Below, piece after piece: positions 12,636-25,109 of a stretch of 64,000 nucleotides of DNA. Every line of letters starts with the position of its first letter. Within the stretch, counting starts at the first letter, position 1. Made by a program: the position numbers and the translations under genes. Location: contig NC_081334.1 of the NCBI RefSeq assembly GCF_022539665.2, positions 2,976,001-3,040,000 of the forward strand, given 5' to 3'. The notes under the pieces are model-generated. The model saw nothing but the letters and a program-made list of their open reading frames with translations, did no database searches and had not been told where the DNA came from. Origin of the DNA: Daphnia carinata (taxonomy: Eukaryota; Arthropoda; Branchiopoda; Diplostraca; Daphniidae).

Positions 12636-15600
12636 ATGTCTCGTAAGTTGCCATTAATTATTGTTTTGTTTGAACTGTTAAATGAATTGATTTTCGTTTA
12701 CCCTTTATCCTAGATTGCAACCTTGGTAGCCGTCAAATGACTTTGTTCCTTTGTTCAATTTACGTGTTTTGCTTAACGCAACTCGGTTCAAGTTTCAACA
12801 TCGATACGATCCGTCCTCTCGTTTATGAAGATCCAGCTGCCATACAGAATGCAAGAGAATCCTATTTCGGCTACTCGTTGCAATTCCTGTTCAATCAAAA
12901 GGACAATGCCTACAATTCGGCTAAATGGTGCATACATTCATTCAAAAATCACGCACGTAGTTTATGTTCAAAAGTAAATTTACCTTTCATACGCAGGTTG
13001 TTGGTTGGGGCTCCTAGAGCCAATTCCACTTTCCCTAGTCTTGCCAACATAACAGAACCAGGTCAAGTCTATCGTTGTGTTCTCGGAAAGCCCGATCGTG
13101 ATCGATGCCAACCGTTGATCATTGAACGTGAAGGTAATTACAAGCAATTCTGTTGAAAATTGAAACAGTTTACATTAACAACCTAAAATTGCAGCATCAC
13201 AGAACAATCGCGATAAATTTTACAGGGATCGAAAGGATTACGGATGGTTAGGTGGTGCCATGTCCGTCAACAGTCCGTCAACTGGCCGCGTAGCTGTAAG
13301 CATAAATTGAATTTGATCAAATTATGGAGATCTGTGATGATCCGTTTCCGTAAAAATTTAGGTTTGCGGATATCGCTGGTCAAACAGACGACTGTCCACC
13401 GAACATTACATGAACGGTGTCTGTTACTGGAGTGGTCATCAAGTTTCGGAGAAGGAGGATTTTGTTAAAGTTCTTCCCATTGTTGCACAAGGTAAAGCAC
13501 AACAGTTTGTAATTATTAATTGGATTGGTTAAACATTTTGCAATTTTACTAGATCAGCAAGTGATTGGAACCAATGGAAATGGTACATATAACTATGCTT
13601 ACGGACAATCTGGTTTCTCCGTTCACATGGTGCTTAAACAGGATCAATCAGTAAGCAATTATTTTTACCAAAAGAGATGTGTTGGTAACAGTTGCTGTAT
13701 TATCTTTTGTAAAGGAAGAAATGATTATTGGGGCCCCGGGAGTTTTCAAATGGACCGGAGCTGTCGTACGTGTCACTGATTACCTTCCAAACAGTTTGTC
13801 TGGTGTGCCCAGCCGGAAAAAAAGGCAGGATAAACAAGACATTATCGAATTTGGCGAGACAACAGTATCGGCGTCGGCCAAGATAAACCGACTGGAGCCT
13901 AATGATTATTTCGGTTCATCTTTTGAAAAATAACTTCTGCACAAATTCAAAGAATTAATAATAATTCAATGGATATTCACGCAGGTTATTCGGTTCATTC
14001 TGGAATCTTTTTCAGCGATGGAAAATTGTTGTACGTCTCGGGAGCACCGCGTGCTGCTCAAATGCAGGGCAAAGTATTTCATTATTTAATTTGTTACATA
14101 CATATTTAAGTGAATAATGAATTGTCCTTTTTGTTAGGTGTTGATATTCGATTTTCTTCAGGGTGGAAAAGATTCCCAGCTTAACGTTCGTTTAGAATTA
14201 AATGGTACTCAACTGGGTGAATATTTCGGTGCTTCCGTCCTGGCGGTTGATTTGACTGGGGATGGAAAATCCGAGTTACTGGTAGGGGCTCCGCAACACA
14301 GCCTCCGACCCGAAATGGCGGATCGAACTGGAGATGAAGGCAAGGTTTATTTCTATCTTAATCGGAACGGTAATTTGCAGAAACCGCAAGCTCTGTACGG
14401 CAGTAAAGCTAGGGATGCCCGTTTCGGTACAGCAATGGCTTCTGCGGGTGACATCAATCTCGATGGATTCAATGGTAAATCCGGTGTTTCCGAATTCAAA
14501 GAAATGGAATATTATCTTACACATTGAAACTTAACACGCAGATGTCGTAATCGGAGCTCCATATGAGAATGACAGAGGAGCTGTTTACCTTTATCTTGGT
14601 GGGATGAACGATATTCATCTTCATCCCGCAACCGGATATTGGCAACGCATTGCTGCCGCGGACTTTGTTTTCCCACTGAATAACCTTAGAGGGTTCGGTA
14701 TCAGTCTTGTCGCGGCAGATATGGATGGCAACAGTTATCCAGGTAGAGTCTATTGTTTATTGCATAATAAATTTCCTTCTAAAACTGTTTTCATTATTTC
14801 AAGATCTTGCGGTGGGCAGTTTTCTTTCCGGCCACGCGCTAGTGTTCCGCTCAAGTCCCGTAATTCAACTCGCTTTGACAATGAAAGTCAATAATGGCGA
14901 ACTGATTGACCCGGATGGAGGGTCTGTGATGCTAAGTGTTTGCTCCTCCTTTGAGTCCAAATTCAGCGTTCCAGAGATCTGTACTACAATTACCAATTTC
15001 CTGTTTGTTGCACGTTCACATTTTAATTGTTTATCATAGGTGTCGGTTACACGTTTCATTTTGATGCTGAGTACATCAACCAACCCCGATTGATTTTGAA
15101 TGTGGATGGTAACCAACAACAACCGTTTAACTACACAGGTATCTTGACATCCGGATCTCCATCTTGTCGAAAATTTACACTCACCGTAGCGGTATGTAAT
15201 AATAGCACTTCATTTCCTGTATCAACCTTTTAATTTGTGTTTTTTTAATGTGCCAAACAGAACACGCCGTATTACAGCCAGGACTTTTCGCGGCCGGCAA
15301 TCTTTCGCTTAACGGCAATGTTATTGAAAAATGTCCGCCCTTTGAATAATACGTGTCGTCCAATGACGAATCAGTCCTTGACAAAAGATCCAGCTGGATC
15401 GATGCGCATCCTTATTACCGGCGGTGCCGGTAGCAGGAACAACGGTACGCCTTTCAATCACGATTTCATTAAACTTATTTTCTTTTATCGATTTTTTTTT
15501 TTTTTATATAACAGAACAGGATACATTCTGTGCTACTTGTCCTGTTGTAGACGAAACACAAAGAAGTTACGTCGAGAGTTCTGCTGCTTTTACTTCCGAA

Positions 15601-17480
15601 TGCGGTTCCGACAACATCTGTCAGGAAGACTTGGAAGTCGAAGCGAATTTCATTTCCCATAGCAAGTCAGTATAGATGTGATTCCGATCTCTGGATGTCC
15701 ACCGAGTAATTAAGCCTCTATTTTTTCTCCAGGGAGTTTGTAGTCGGATCAAGAAAGACGCTTTCATTTGAAGTGAGATTGATAAATCATGGAGAGCCTT
15801 CTTATCTGACGACGATAGAGATCCAGCTGCCCATCTACACCAATCTGAAACGCACTCCGGCTGATTTGTGTCTAAAGCCGAGTATTGGCTTTTCGGACGA
15901 ATTGATCTATTCCTGTCAGTTGCGCGTAAACCCACTTAAACGGGCCAAAGCTGTACGTCAAATACCCTTTACTTCGTTAACAAATAACTCATTTAATTTT
16001 GTAATCGACAGGAAAAGATGGAGTTTGAAATAGACATGACATCGATTGCCAGTGGTGGAAGTCATGATTTGACCGTTGTCGTTGAAGCTAGGATGAATAC
16101 GGTTGCAGCCATGGGCCGGCGACCACGATTCAATTTGACGATGCCATTGAAAGCTGCCATTGATTTGGAAATCATGGGGTAGGAGAATCAAAAGAATTGA
16201 TTTAAGAAATAAGAAGTAATTTGTTCTTGGCAGCAATTCGATTGAGGAACAGCAAACTTACCAGCGACCCAACGACACAACTGTGACAATAGTGAGAGAG
16301 CGTCTAACTTTCAAGCATCTCTATGAGGTATGTAATCAATAATTTAACAGTGCAATCCTTTTCTTTCCTTATTTCGAAGTTGAAATTTAGGTGAGAAATG
16401 TTTTACCAAGTCCTGCCATGGTAGACATAGAAGTTCTTGTTCCTGTGAGCGTTTTGAGTAAGCCAGGAGTTACCTTATATCTCGTCGAACTTGCTACCAC
16501 ATCTGTTGACGTTAGAACCAGCATTTTTTTTTAAGAATTGAAATGGATTGACGTCACGAGTTAAATTCAATGTTTCCAGGCAACACAAAAGGGTGGGCAG
16601 AGCAACAGCTTGTGCCATTTAAAGTATAACTCAGACCAATCGATGGACCTACAAGGATTCCCCGAATCCATTAGTTCCAACCCAATTGTTAAAAGTATTT
16701 GTACTCAAATCGATTTCACTTTTGAATTTTTCAAGCAATTCTATTGTATAAGGTCAACCGGTCTTCAAGTTTGCACAAGCTAATCGAACGACGTTCATCG
16801 ATTGTTTCAACACTAAAGGCGTCAGTTGCGTTAAATACGTTTGTTCGGTATCTGGCACGCTCTCTCCCGAATCGCCCGTTATGGTTTCTTTGACTGGAAC
16901 TCTTATACTACAAAATATCAGTATACAGTTTTATTTATAATGTAGTATGGCTGGCAATCTAATTCTCATTTTCTTTCTCAGTTTTGTTTGCGGAGAGAAA
17001 AGATGTTTTCATCTTGTCCAGTGCGGCACGTGTTACCATTCGACAACCGGCTAATATTCAACAGCCCTTCGGTCACAAGTTTGTTGCTATTTTTCATACC
17101 ATTTTGCTATTTTTAGCATCAAGATTAAATTCCTCGTAAATGTTTGAATTCCAAAGACCAGATATTGCAATCGCTTCGACGCATTTCCTTCCGCCAGGAC
17201 CGCCAGGAACGTTAGGCGTTGCCTCATGGATCATCGTCCTGGCTGTTCTTGCTGGTATTGCCCTTTTAAGTTTAATGGTCTTCGGATTGTATAAGGTAAT
17301 TATAAGAAGCAAATGCTTTATTAAGTGTTTAATGGTACTTTATCGATACGGCATTGCTTGACGCAGATGGGATTCTTCAAGCGGCAAAGATATCCGCAAG
17401 ACGGGCTAGTGGACGACGGTGCGACGCCAGGAGACGGGAATAGCGAGGACATGGATAATGAACCGCAACGGAACGCGTGA
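12636..17480 (+). CDS. Integrin alpha subunit
   Basis: Twenty-three exons sum to 1,137 codons in perfect phase. They begin with a 7-nt coding exon (12636-12642), then 12714-12927, 12997-13133, 13195-13295, 13362-13491, 13553-13650, 13715-13913, 13985-14073, 14138-14474, 14542-14742, 14804-14980, 15040-15191, 15261-15444, 15515-15665, 15733-15952, 16012-16178, 16234-16327, 16391-16510, 16580-16694, 16753-16920, 16982-17078, 17157-17295 and 17367-17480. A signal peptide is followed by a seven-blade FG-GAP propeller (LLVGAPRA, MIIGAPG, LLVGAPQ, VVIGAPYE) with Ca-binding loops DLTGDGKSE and DINLDGFND. Thigh and calf domains, a single transmembrane helix (SWIIVLAVLAGIALLSL) and the cytoplasmic hallmark MGFFKR follow. 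No inserted I domain is present. It pairs with a beta chain for matrix adhesion; which invertebrate alpha class it belongs to cannot be settled by eye. A basic RKKR lies near residue 265, inside the propeller. Confidence 0.93.
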
Positions 17481-18505
17481 GGAACACAGTAGCCCATTAG
17501 ACGTAAAATTTGTTTGCATTTTAAATCATTTACTTTATAAAAAATTTTAAAGCATGGACAAGATAAAAAATCTGATTGATATGTTCATCTCGCCATTGTT
17601 ATCAAAAACAGTAAAAATGATCATATCTTCCCTTTTAACATTTTTAATAATGACGAATTCGATTTCACGGAACGTTTTCACGGTAAAAATGGTAAAGGTT
17701 GTTTTGTCTTGAGATCTTTGCTAGTACCGTTCGGCTTGTTATTCGAAAAAGCTTTGAACGGTGTAGGATTGATCATGCACGCATCTATCTTCGCCAAGTA
17801 GTGAAACCCTTTTGAATATTTTAATAGATAACGATGCGTTGATGAAATTGACGCTGCCTGGCGCGCAGAAAATAACAAGATTAATGCGTTCCAAGGCGGA
17901 TGGGATCAGGTATTAAAAATATTTGTGATGCCTTAGATTTTTCATTATTCATTCTTGCCTTATGCTTTAACGACTTGGCCTGATAAGAGGTTTTTGAAGC
18001 AGGAAAGAAAAATTGAGAAACAAGAGAGTGTCAACGAGGCTGATGATCAGCTACTCCCGTCAGATATTAATCCAAACCTCATGGTTTCAATACCGGGGTT
18101 TATTGTGGAGACACGTGCCAATGACATAGTTCGCTAGAAAATTCCGGCAAATAAGAACAGTGCTGGTTTGAAATTAATCATCAATCACACCCTGCGATTG
18201 AGCAAGCAACTTGTTTTACCTGGAGGTTAAATAATTTCCCCTTTGCAACGAAAAACCGTAATCCTTTATGAATAGAAAAAAAAAAGGAGACTATCTTGAT
18301 TATTAAATTGCCGTTAGATTGATCGTTTAAAGTGACACGTCGGCGCATGTGCTAGCCATCTAAACTGCACCGTGACCCTCAACATCTTTTTTCTTTTTTT
18401 CAATTGCACAGAATGCGTGGATCAACAGACCACATTGTCCACACCAAAAGGGTACGATTCGATGAGGAGGTCGTAGTCGTCCACATTCCCTAGCCGTCAG
18501 TGGAA
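17481..18505. other. Intergenic; weak coding-like fragments only
   Basis: Integrin 3' UTR, then unassigned sequence. Around 17850-17910 a short piece reads AWRAENNKINAFQGGWDQ before a GTATTA donor-like site. A 60-residue open frame at 17955-18137 follows. The two do not join into a recognisable protein, so they may be a decayed gene or chance. Confidence 0.35.
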
Positions 18506-19635
18506 ATGAGCAGCAACAGTAGCAGCGATTTCGGCTGGGCAAACAACACCAGCATAGACGATTTCATCATTCCGCAGTTACCGAGTCGCTTCCTTCTGAT
18601 TGCTCGAATCGTTTTTGTCTGTTGCGGTTTAACATCGAATCTGATTGTTTTATTTGTTTTCGCTAAATGTCGACGACTGCGCCATCCGAGACATACCTGC
18701 TGGATTGCCGTTACGGTAGTCGCAATTTTTGTTCACCTGTTGGCCGTCATCGAAATGTTGTCCGCCGCTTATCCGACACGACCGGCTTACACATTTCTGG
18801 TCTTCTTTAAAGGCACTCCTTTCGCTTTCTTCTCTCTAGGTTACACAATTATCGCCGTCGAGCGCTACGTGGCCGTCTCGTTTTACTTGTGGTAAAGCAA
18901 CTCAGCAAGTTACAAAGCACGTCTTCCTTTCTAAAATTGTTTTCGTTTAATAGGCACAAGGATAACGTGACCAATCGCATCGTTGTCATGTCCTTCATTT
19001 TAATTGGTGCCATCGTTTTGGTGTGTTTAGTTATCGCTAATTGTACGGAGAAAACAACGTCGTATTTCATGCCAGGAAATGGCGTAGCTTCGTGGAAATT
19101 GATGCTGTTAGGCATAACAGTGATGGCTTCATCATTGATTGGTATCGTTTTGCAAGTGCTGATCTACAATCACGTCAAACAACTCTACCGAGCCCATCCA
19201 AATCTGAGGCGAACAAACAGGCATATTTTGCAAGTAAGATACCAGCACACAAATCGAGCCCAGCCGGAATTGACGAAAGAAATGGCAACTGATTCCAAGT
19301 GTGTAGTGACTACGGCATCACAGCAGTACAAATCGACATTTAAAAAGTCACAAGCCAGTCGTCTTGATTTGGAAGCTGGATTCTATTATTTCGTTATCTC
19401 TCTTCCGGTGCTCATTAGCAATGGAACTGTTGGGATATTCCTAACGTTCAACTACTTCTGCAGCCAAACGAAACTTGCAAACGTGTGTCATGGATGGATG
19501 ACCATATTGCTGTACATTCGCACAATTCAGCTGTTGATTACTGCGTGCAATCCTCTTGTCTATTTTGCATTGAGTTCTGAATTCCGATCGGCTTGTCGGA
19601 GTCGATGCACGATCAACAGGCAAACTAAAACATGA
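18506..19635 (+). CDS. Divergent class A (rhodopsin-like) GPCR, orphan
   Basis: Two exons, 18506-18891 and 18954-19635, joined by a 62-bp intron splitting a Trp codon, encode 355 residues with seven hydrophobic segments. The N-terminus has N-glycosylation sequons (NSS, NTS). TM3 ends in AVERYVAV, an ERY in place of DRY at about residues 119-121. TM7 carries NPLVY, matching the NPxxY motif. Several class A landmarks look absent: no Asp in TM2 (AVTVVAIFVHLLAV), no Trp at the usual TM4 site, and no Cys at the start of TM3, although a Cys lies in the second extracellular loop. I chose the ATG at 18506 because the frame upstream opens only with a GTG. The ligand is unknown. Possibly it belongs to a lineage-expanded receptor family. 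Confidence 0.8.
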
Positions 19636-21117
19636 ATAGGATTCAAAGGCTTACTTCATCGATTTCCCTGCCAACAAAGGAAGAAATCGTTAATTATACA
19701 AAGGCACATCAGTATAATCCATGAGACTGCCCACGTACGGTAACCAAGACGATGTCGATCTCCTTTATCCAAGGATTTTTTGTTCAAGACGACAGTTTGG
19801 AAAACGTGAGAACTAAAAACGTGGGAAGACGTTAATTAATAACAAATCGGATAATGGCGATGCTGTGTTTCTGCTTCCTGCGAAATATGAAGATGTCTGT
19901 AAATGCTACAATTCGATGGGCATATTTTGTGTGGAACTAAGACGTGTTAAGACGGAGCGTAGAAAAACATGTTTTTCCTTTTTTCTCTTCTCACGTCATT
20001 ATCGTCATGGCTACAGCAGTTGGGTGACGGAGGATACAAACTTGCAGTATGCCTCTATCCACCTGGAAAATATGGCTGGAGTCTGTTAAAATTTACTCTG
20101 GCGTACTTGGTCCTTTTCATAGCAAAAGAAAACTTCAGATCACGATGATTTAAAAAAAGAGAGATCGTTCACATATTGTCATGAATACCAGACAAGTAAA
20201 AAGGTTTGCCCGGGTGCCACAACAACGACGAAAAAATGTACCAAATATCAAAAGAAGGAGTAGTCTAATATTACATTTGTTTTCTCTTTATTCCGGTGTC
20301 TATTTCCGAAGAGGTGCTGATGGAATTGAATTCTCTTCGGAAAAAAAGGTTATGGAGAAACAGGTCTAATGAAGTAAAGGGGAAAAGGACTCTGGATAGC
20401 AGAAATGGAAGAATGGAAAACAAATTTGTTTTAAGCAGGAAAACTGGCACGACTCACATCTTCATAACAACCGACATTTGGAGTATGGAACCGTCAAAGG
20501 GAAAAGAAGAGGTTTCCTAGCAACGTTTAACAGCCGTGCTCTCAATAGACAAGCATTAAAAGCCAATGGATACGAATTCAATCAAGCAGAAATTCCCAAT
20601 TGAGTTTCCTTTATCCGTGTATAAAATTGATCAACAGTTTTCATTACCAAATAGACGAAAACGCGAGAACTTGACCTTTTGTTTTTGGTCTTTCGACTAT
20701 TTGGTGGCAAGTAAACAATGAAATGCAATCAATGACAAAGTATTGCACTTTTATTTTTACTAAATTTTGAATAAGAGAACTTTTCACTGAAAATTAATCG
20801 AAAACAAGTTCTGCAGGAATTTAATCCGCCTCTCACCCCGTATTCGTGGTTGTCGATCAATACATACGTGAATTTTTTGAATTAACAGGATATAGCTCAA
20901 ACGAGAAAATCCTGAAAAACAACGTAAATCAGTCGATTTCAATGACAGTTTTCCCTGTCCTCTATAGTATTCTATATTTGTATTTGAAAATGATACTGCA
21001 ACGGTTTCATTCAATTCAGAGGACGACATGGATTATTTAGAATTATTTCTTATTTCGTTAAGTTTTCGTTTCTTGATCGGAAAAAAGGGTTTTATTGTTT
21101 CAGTAATAGTCCGTTAG
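19636..21117. other. Intergenic, no gene seen
   Basis: No exon with family similarity on either strand. A TTGTTTCAG acceptor-like site at about 21100 lies just before the start codon at 21118, so a noncoding leader exon of the PAR-bZIP gene may lie somewhere upstream. Confidence 0.5.
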
Positions 21118-21328
21118 ATGGAAAGCGGAACTGCGTGCGACGTTATGACTCAGCAAGTTCATCCAGAAAAGTTGTTTACAAAGAAGCCTGTATCGAATGT
21201 GTACTACAATACGTGCAAAGAAAGTGCTGTAAAGATGAAACGCAATGATCCCGTGTTCCCGGGAGTCAATTACAGTTTGAGAAGTCTACTGGAGAGCTCG
21301 GATATACTCCAAAATGCACCGAATTTCA
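21118..21328 (+). CDS. Pdp1: Alternative first coding exon of the PAR-bZIP gene (HLF/TEF-like N-terminus)
   Basis: An ATG-initiated open exon of 211 nt ends at a strong donor, TTTCA|GTAAGT, in phase 1. That is exactly the phase required by the shared second exon at 23172. Near its end it reads VNYSLRSLLESSD, resembling the vertebrate HLF/TEF N-terminal motif YGVLRSLLENP. I therefore read it as an upstream start exon giving an isoform different from the one starting at 22764. PAR-bZIP genes, including Drosophila Pdp1, are known for alternative promoters and N-termini. Direct evidence of splicing to 23172 is lacking. Confidence 0.68.
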
Positions 21329-22763
21329 GTAAGTCTTATTTTAAAAATTTGTTGAGGCTACTTTTGTTTTTGTATTGCTCATAATATTTTTCGGTTACCT
21401 CGGCCCTTGGAACAAACGGCCATCTTGAATTTGATTTATAATGAAATCTTTTTTTTTTTTTAATTTATACATTCCTCGTGTCCCTTTTTGAAGACCTACA
21501 AGTGTGTGTTAACTGAACATGGATTGACTCATCGTTTCTCAGAGGCATTTTCAGAGGATGGATAGAGAAGCTGATGCCTGATTACTTGTTACCATGCACT
21601 GTTTTTCTTCCCATCAGTACACTCTCATTAAAGTTATTTTGCTTTGTGAAAAAAGGAAAGTTTCTGTAGCCATGTCTTTGATCTGCCTTTGGACTGTCAT
21701 AGTCAACTGATTGGGGACAAATTCAAGCAGACTATCATACCTTTCCAACATAGTTAAACAATCACTGGGTGCACCTGTATCTACAGTTGTATTTCCATTT
21801 GAGATGCTGCCAAGTGGAGCGGTGTATGGCAGAACATGCAAGTCATGCTGTTCTCTGCCTTATCTTGCTTGGGCTGTGCCCTTCAACCAAGCCAATGGGA
21901 TGAATTGGAGTATCTTAATTATTTCAACCTGATAGAATCGCTCGATATTTGTCTGGCGCGTGCATCGCCACATTACACATGGTTATCAGCTGGTTTCCCA
22001 TCTGTTAAGTCGTTTATGACAATCAACGAAAGAGTTCGCTCACGTGGACTGCCTCGTGTTATCTCGCTTGGAACAGTTTCTTTTCTCTCGGACAAACAAA
22101 CCAATTTAATTTACTCGCCTGCCATTCATAGGGGGGAGCAACTCTCCGCCCATTTTTCCAGTTTTATTTTATATCAGTGCTAGACTTTCAGGATATTGTA
22201 ATGCGTCGTGACTAGTTTGACTACTCATTAGTTATCGTCAGTCGTCTGTTCTTTCTTCGCGTCTCTTTTGAGATTCGTCAAACAATTTTATCGATTTGCT
22301 ACATAAAACCTATTACTAGTCCCCGAGTGATCTTACTGTTTCGGCACGTCTGGGTTTTCTATCTTTTGCCCACTTGACGAGATCCATTTCAGTCCCACCG
22401 ACATTGTCAGGCTTCTCGTCTTCCACGTTTTGCGCAGTTTTTTTTTTTTTTTTTAAAGAAAAACTTGCCCATTTTTTTCTCCTCTTTTTCTTTTTTCATA
22501 TTTTTTTCTTGTTGAAGTGATCCGAACCGAACCGTATTGCACACGCGCTTTTTCCAACAGATTCAACAAGCCCTCTGACGGCTCCTCCCTGTATGTCAGA
22601 GGGTTGAGTTGCTGCGCACCTTCAACCACCCACCTACCTGCTCCCACTGTTTGTCCTTGCGAGGAGGAATTGCGACATCTTGAACTTGCAGTTGTTATAT
22701 TTCCCCATCTAACCGACCTGTGCGACTTCAGTGACAATTCAACTTGACGACAAGTCGGGTGTA

Positions 22764-25109
22764 ATGTCGGTTGACCCGTCTCCTGCTGGCTTTAGCCAGT
22801 ATCAAGCAGCTACCGTTGCATCTACTCAGTGGAATAACTGGGCTAATGTGATAGCCAACACTAATAGTTCGCCAGCGTTTCATGCGGCAATCGCCGCCCA
22901 ACGAGGAGGTTACAATCAGCATCAGTTTTATTCGCAATCGGTACCGTCTTGTACCGTTCCAAGTGCTCCGTGGACCCAACAATCATGGGGCTCGTGGGTT
23001 CATCAGCCGCTTGCTCAGCATACTCGATTCCAACAACCCATAGCGTCGCAATTTCCCGGGCTTTCTCCCCAAATGGTTCACGGTCCGTTTCCGTGTCTTA
23101 GTGTTTAGATTGCTTTCATCTGATCGTATGTGCCATCATTTAGAACGTTTTTTCTTATATTTTTTTAATAGACCGGATAAATACTAATGCGCCTGTTGCT
23201 TCGCCGAACACCAAAACTAACCCATCTGCAGCATCCTTGATGACCACATCGCTGACGCCCAATAACACAGAAAATGATGAAAAGAAGAAAGAAGAACCCG
23301 ATGATGTCTGGGGCTATCTGGAAGCCCAGGCGTCATTCCTGGGTCCTTCACTCTGGGATAATGGCGATCTCAAGGTTCGTTTCAGTTCTTCATTTCTTAT
23401 AGATTTCTTGCCTGTTGCCTCTCTTCCTGCCTATCGTTGCTCCAGTTTTTAAGTTTTCAGTTTAGACTTTATGTTATGGGTGGGAAAGAAGAAAATGGAA
23501 CATGTTTCTCCCGTCACTGGATCTGCGTCCGGCATTTGTAATAAATCCATCTTGGGGCTTTCACGCCCACGAATGGAAAACGTTTTGGTTTAAACATTTC
23601 AGCGTCTCGCAAGCCATTCGGCCGATGCCAGATGACGTCAAAGAAAAATAGATGCCTTTCAATTTTTCCCAATTTCTTCTTGGCTTCTCGAACGAGAGAA
23701 GTTACACTGGCAGCGAAAAACTATACGCAGCCAAAGTCCCAAACAAAAAAAAAAGCCGGTTGCCGAGAAATAGGAAGCCTTGCATTCAGCTTTTATTCAA
23801 TTAGTTTGGATCTCAAGTCTCACGCTATTCCCTCTCTGTGTCGATTGAATTTCGACACTAATGTATGCTTTCTATCCCATATCTATACTTCTTCCTCGTT
23901 TGCGTTTTTTTTTCCCGACTTTAAAGTAGCAAAAAAAGATGGCAACCAAACGATAAGTGACTCGCAAGATTTAGGAAATGGATGATGAATTTTTCAGATG
24001 GAATACATGGATCTGGACGAGTTTCTATCAGAAAATGGAATCCCTTTAGCTGAAGGACATGGGCGTTCGCCACCCTCAAAGGGTGTTCCTTCACCTCGGT
24101 CGGTGGCTAGCGCCGATGGCAGCTCTGGATCCGGATTGGTTCGCAACCCGTTGCCATCCAGTGGCAACGAAAGCTCCGACAGTAATAAAGCAGGCAGTTC
24201 CCTTGATGCTTCACTAGATTATCAGAGGTTGGTTGTCCTCCTAATCTTATTTTTGAATATCAAAACAAAGAGATAGTGTTTCAGTTGAAATTGTAAATTA
24301 ATTTTTTCTGGTAGTAGCATAAGTCCAGTAGCCGAGCAGAGAGATGACGAATGCAGCAACGCCTCCGAATCTTCAAATTCCACTGAATTGGAGACAGTTG
24401 CGCCGTCGTCTCTAGAGAAGGTGCGGCCACCTGTGGCTAAACGCAAGCGCAGCGCAGTTTCGACCTCTTCGTCCTCTAATGACAACTCTTCTGATGATGG
24501 TAGCCGCCTGGGAAATGAAATTCAAATAATTAAAATGTCCCCTTAGTGACAGACATTTTTAATTAATAGGTTCCTATGTACCGGGACAGGAAGACTTCGA
24601 TCCCAAGAGTCGCCAATTTTCTCCGGAAGAGCTACGCCCTCAGCCGATGTCTAAGAAGTCAAAGAAGCAGGTAATAAGTGTCTTTCTACAAGTTGTAACA
24701 AGTTATGCTTACAACAAGTTGATTTCCTAGTACGTCCCGGATGACATGAAGGACGATAAGTATTGGGCGAGACGTCGCAAGAACAATATGGCGGCGAAAC
24801 GATCGCGTGACGCACGTCGCGTCAAGGAGAATCAGATCGCTATGCGGGCGGCATTCCTCGAGAAGGAGGTAGTGAGTGCCTTGTTCCAATTAAATAAGTT
24901 TTCTTCGAAAACAGTTAGCATGAACTTTTTTTTCCCGAGTCTTCCTTTTGGTTCTGATTTTTCTGGTTTCCGCTATTGTGTACGTTTTTATTTTTCCTCG
25001 TCGTTCTTTGCAGAATGCCGTCCTAAAGGCTGAGCTGGACAAGATGACCAAACTGTATACCGCCGCGCTCAAGCGTTTGGAACAATACGAGAAACCAAGC
25101 AAGAAGTGA
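22764..25109 (+). CDS. Pdp1: PAR-domain bZIP transcription factor (Pdp1/HLF/TEF family)
   Basis: Exons 22764-23082, 23172-23374, 23998-24227, 24315-24499, 24570-24670, 24731-24868 and 25014-25109 give 423 residues. The first donor could instead lie after 23100, which keeps the same phase. Family landmarks appear in order: SFLGPSLWD, then [15 protein letters not shown], then VPGQEDFDP and [10 protein letters not shown] of the PAR region. The basic region contains [20 protein letters not shown] and [15 protein letters not shown], followed by a short leucine zipper. The protein should bind TTAYGTAA-type sites as a dimer; in flies and vertebrates the family serves circadian output and tissue gene control. 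The exon at 24315 is preceded by TAGTAG, a tandem NAGNAG acceptor that could add or drop one Ser. A second start exon lies at 21118. Confidence 0.95.

Noticed and set aside
21614-21841. Minus-strand frame with MLERYDSLLEFVPNQL
   Set aside because: It lies in an intron of the PAR-bZIP gene, lacks matching splice sites and has no known relatives.
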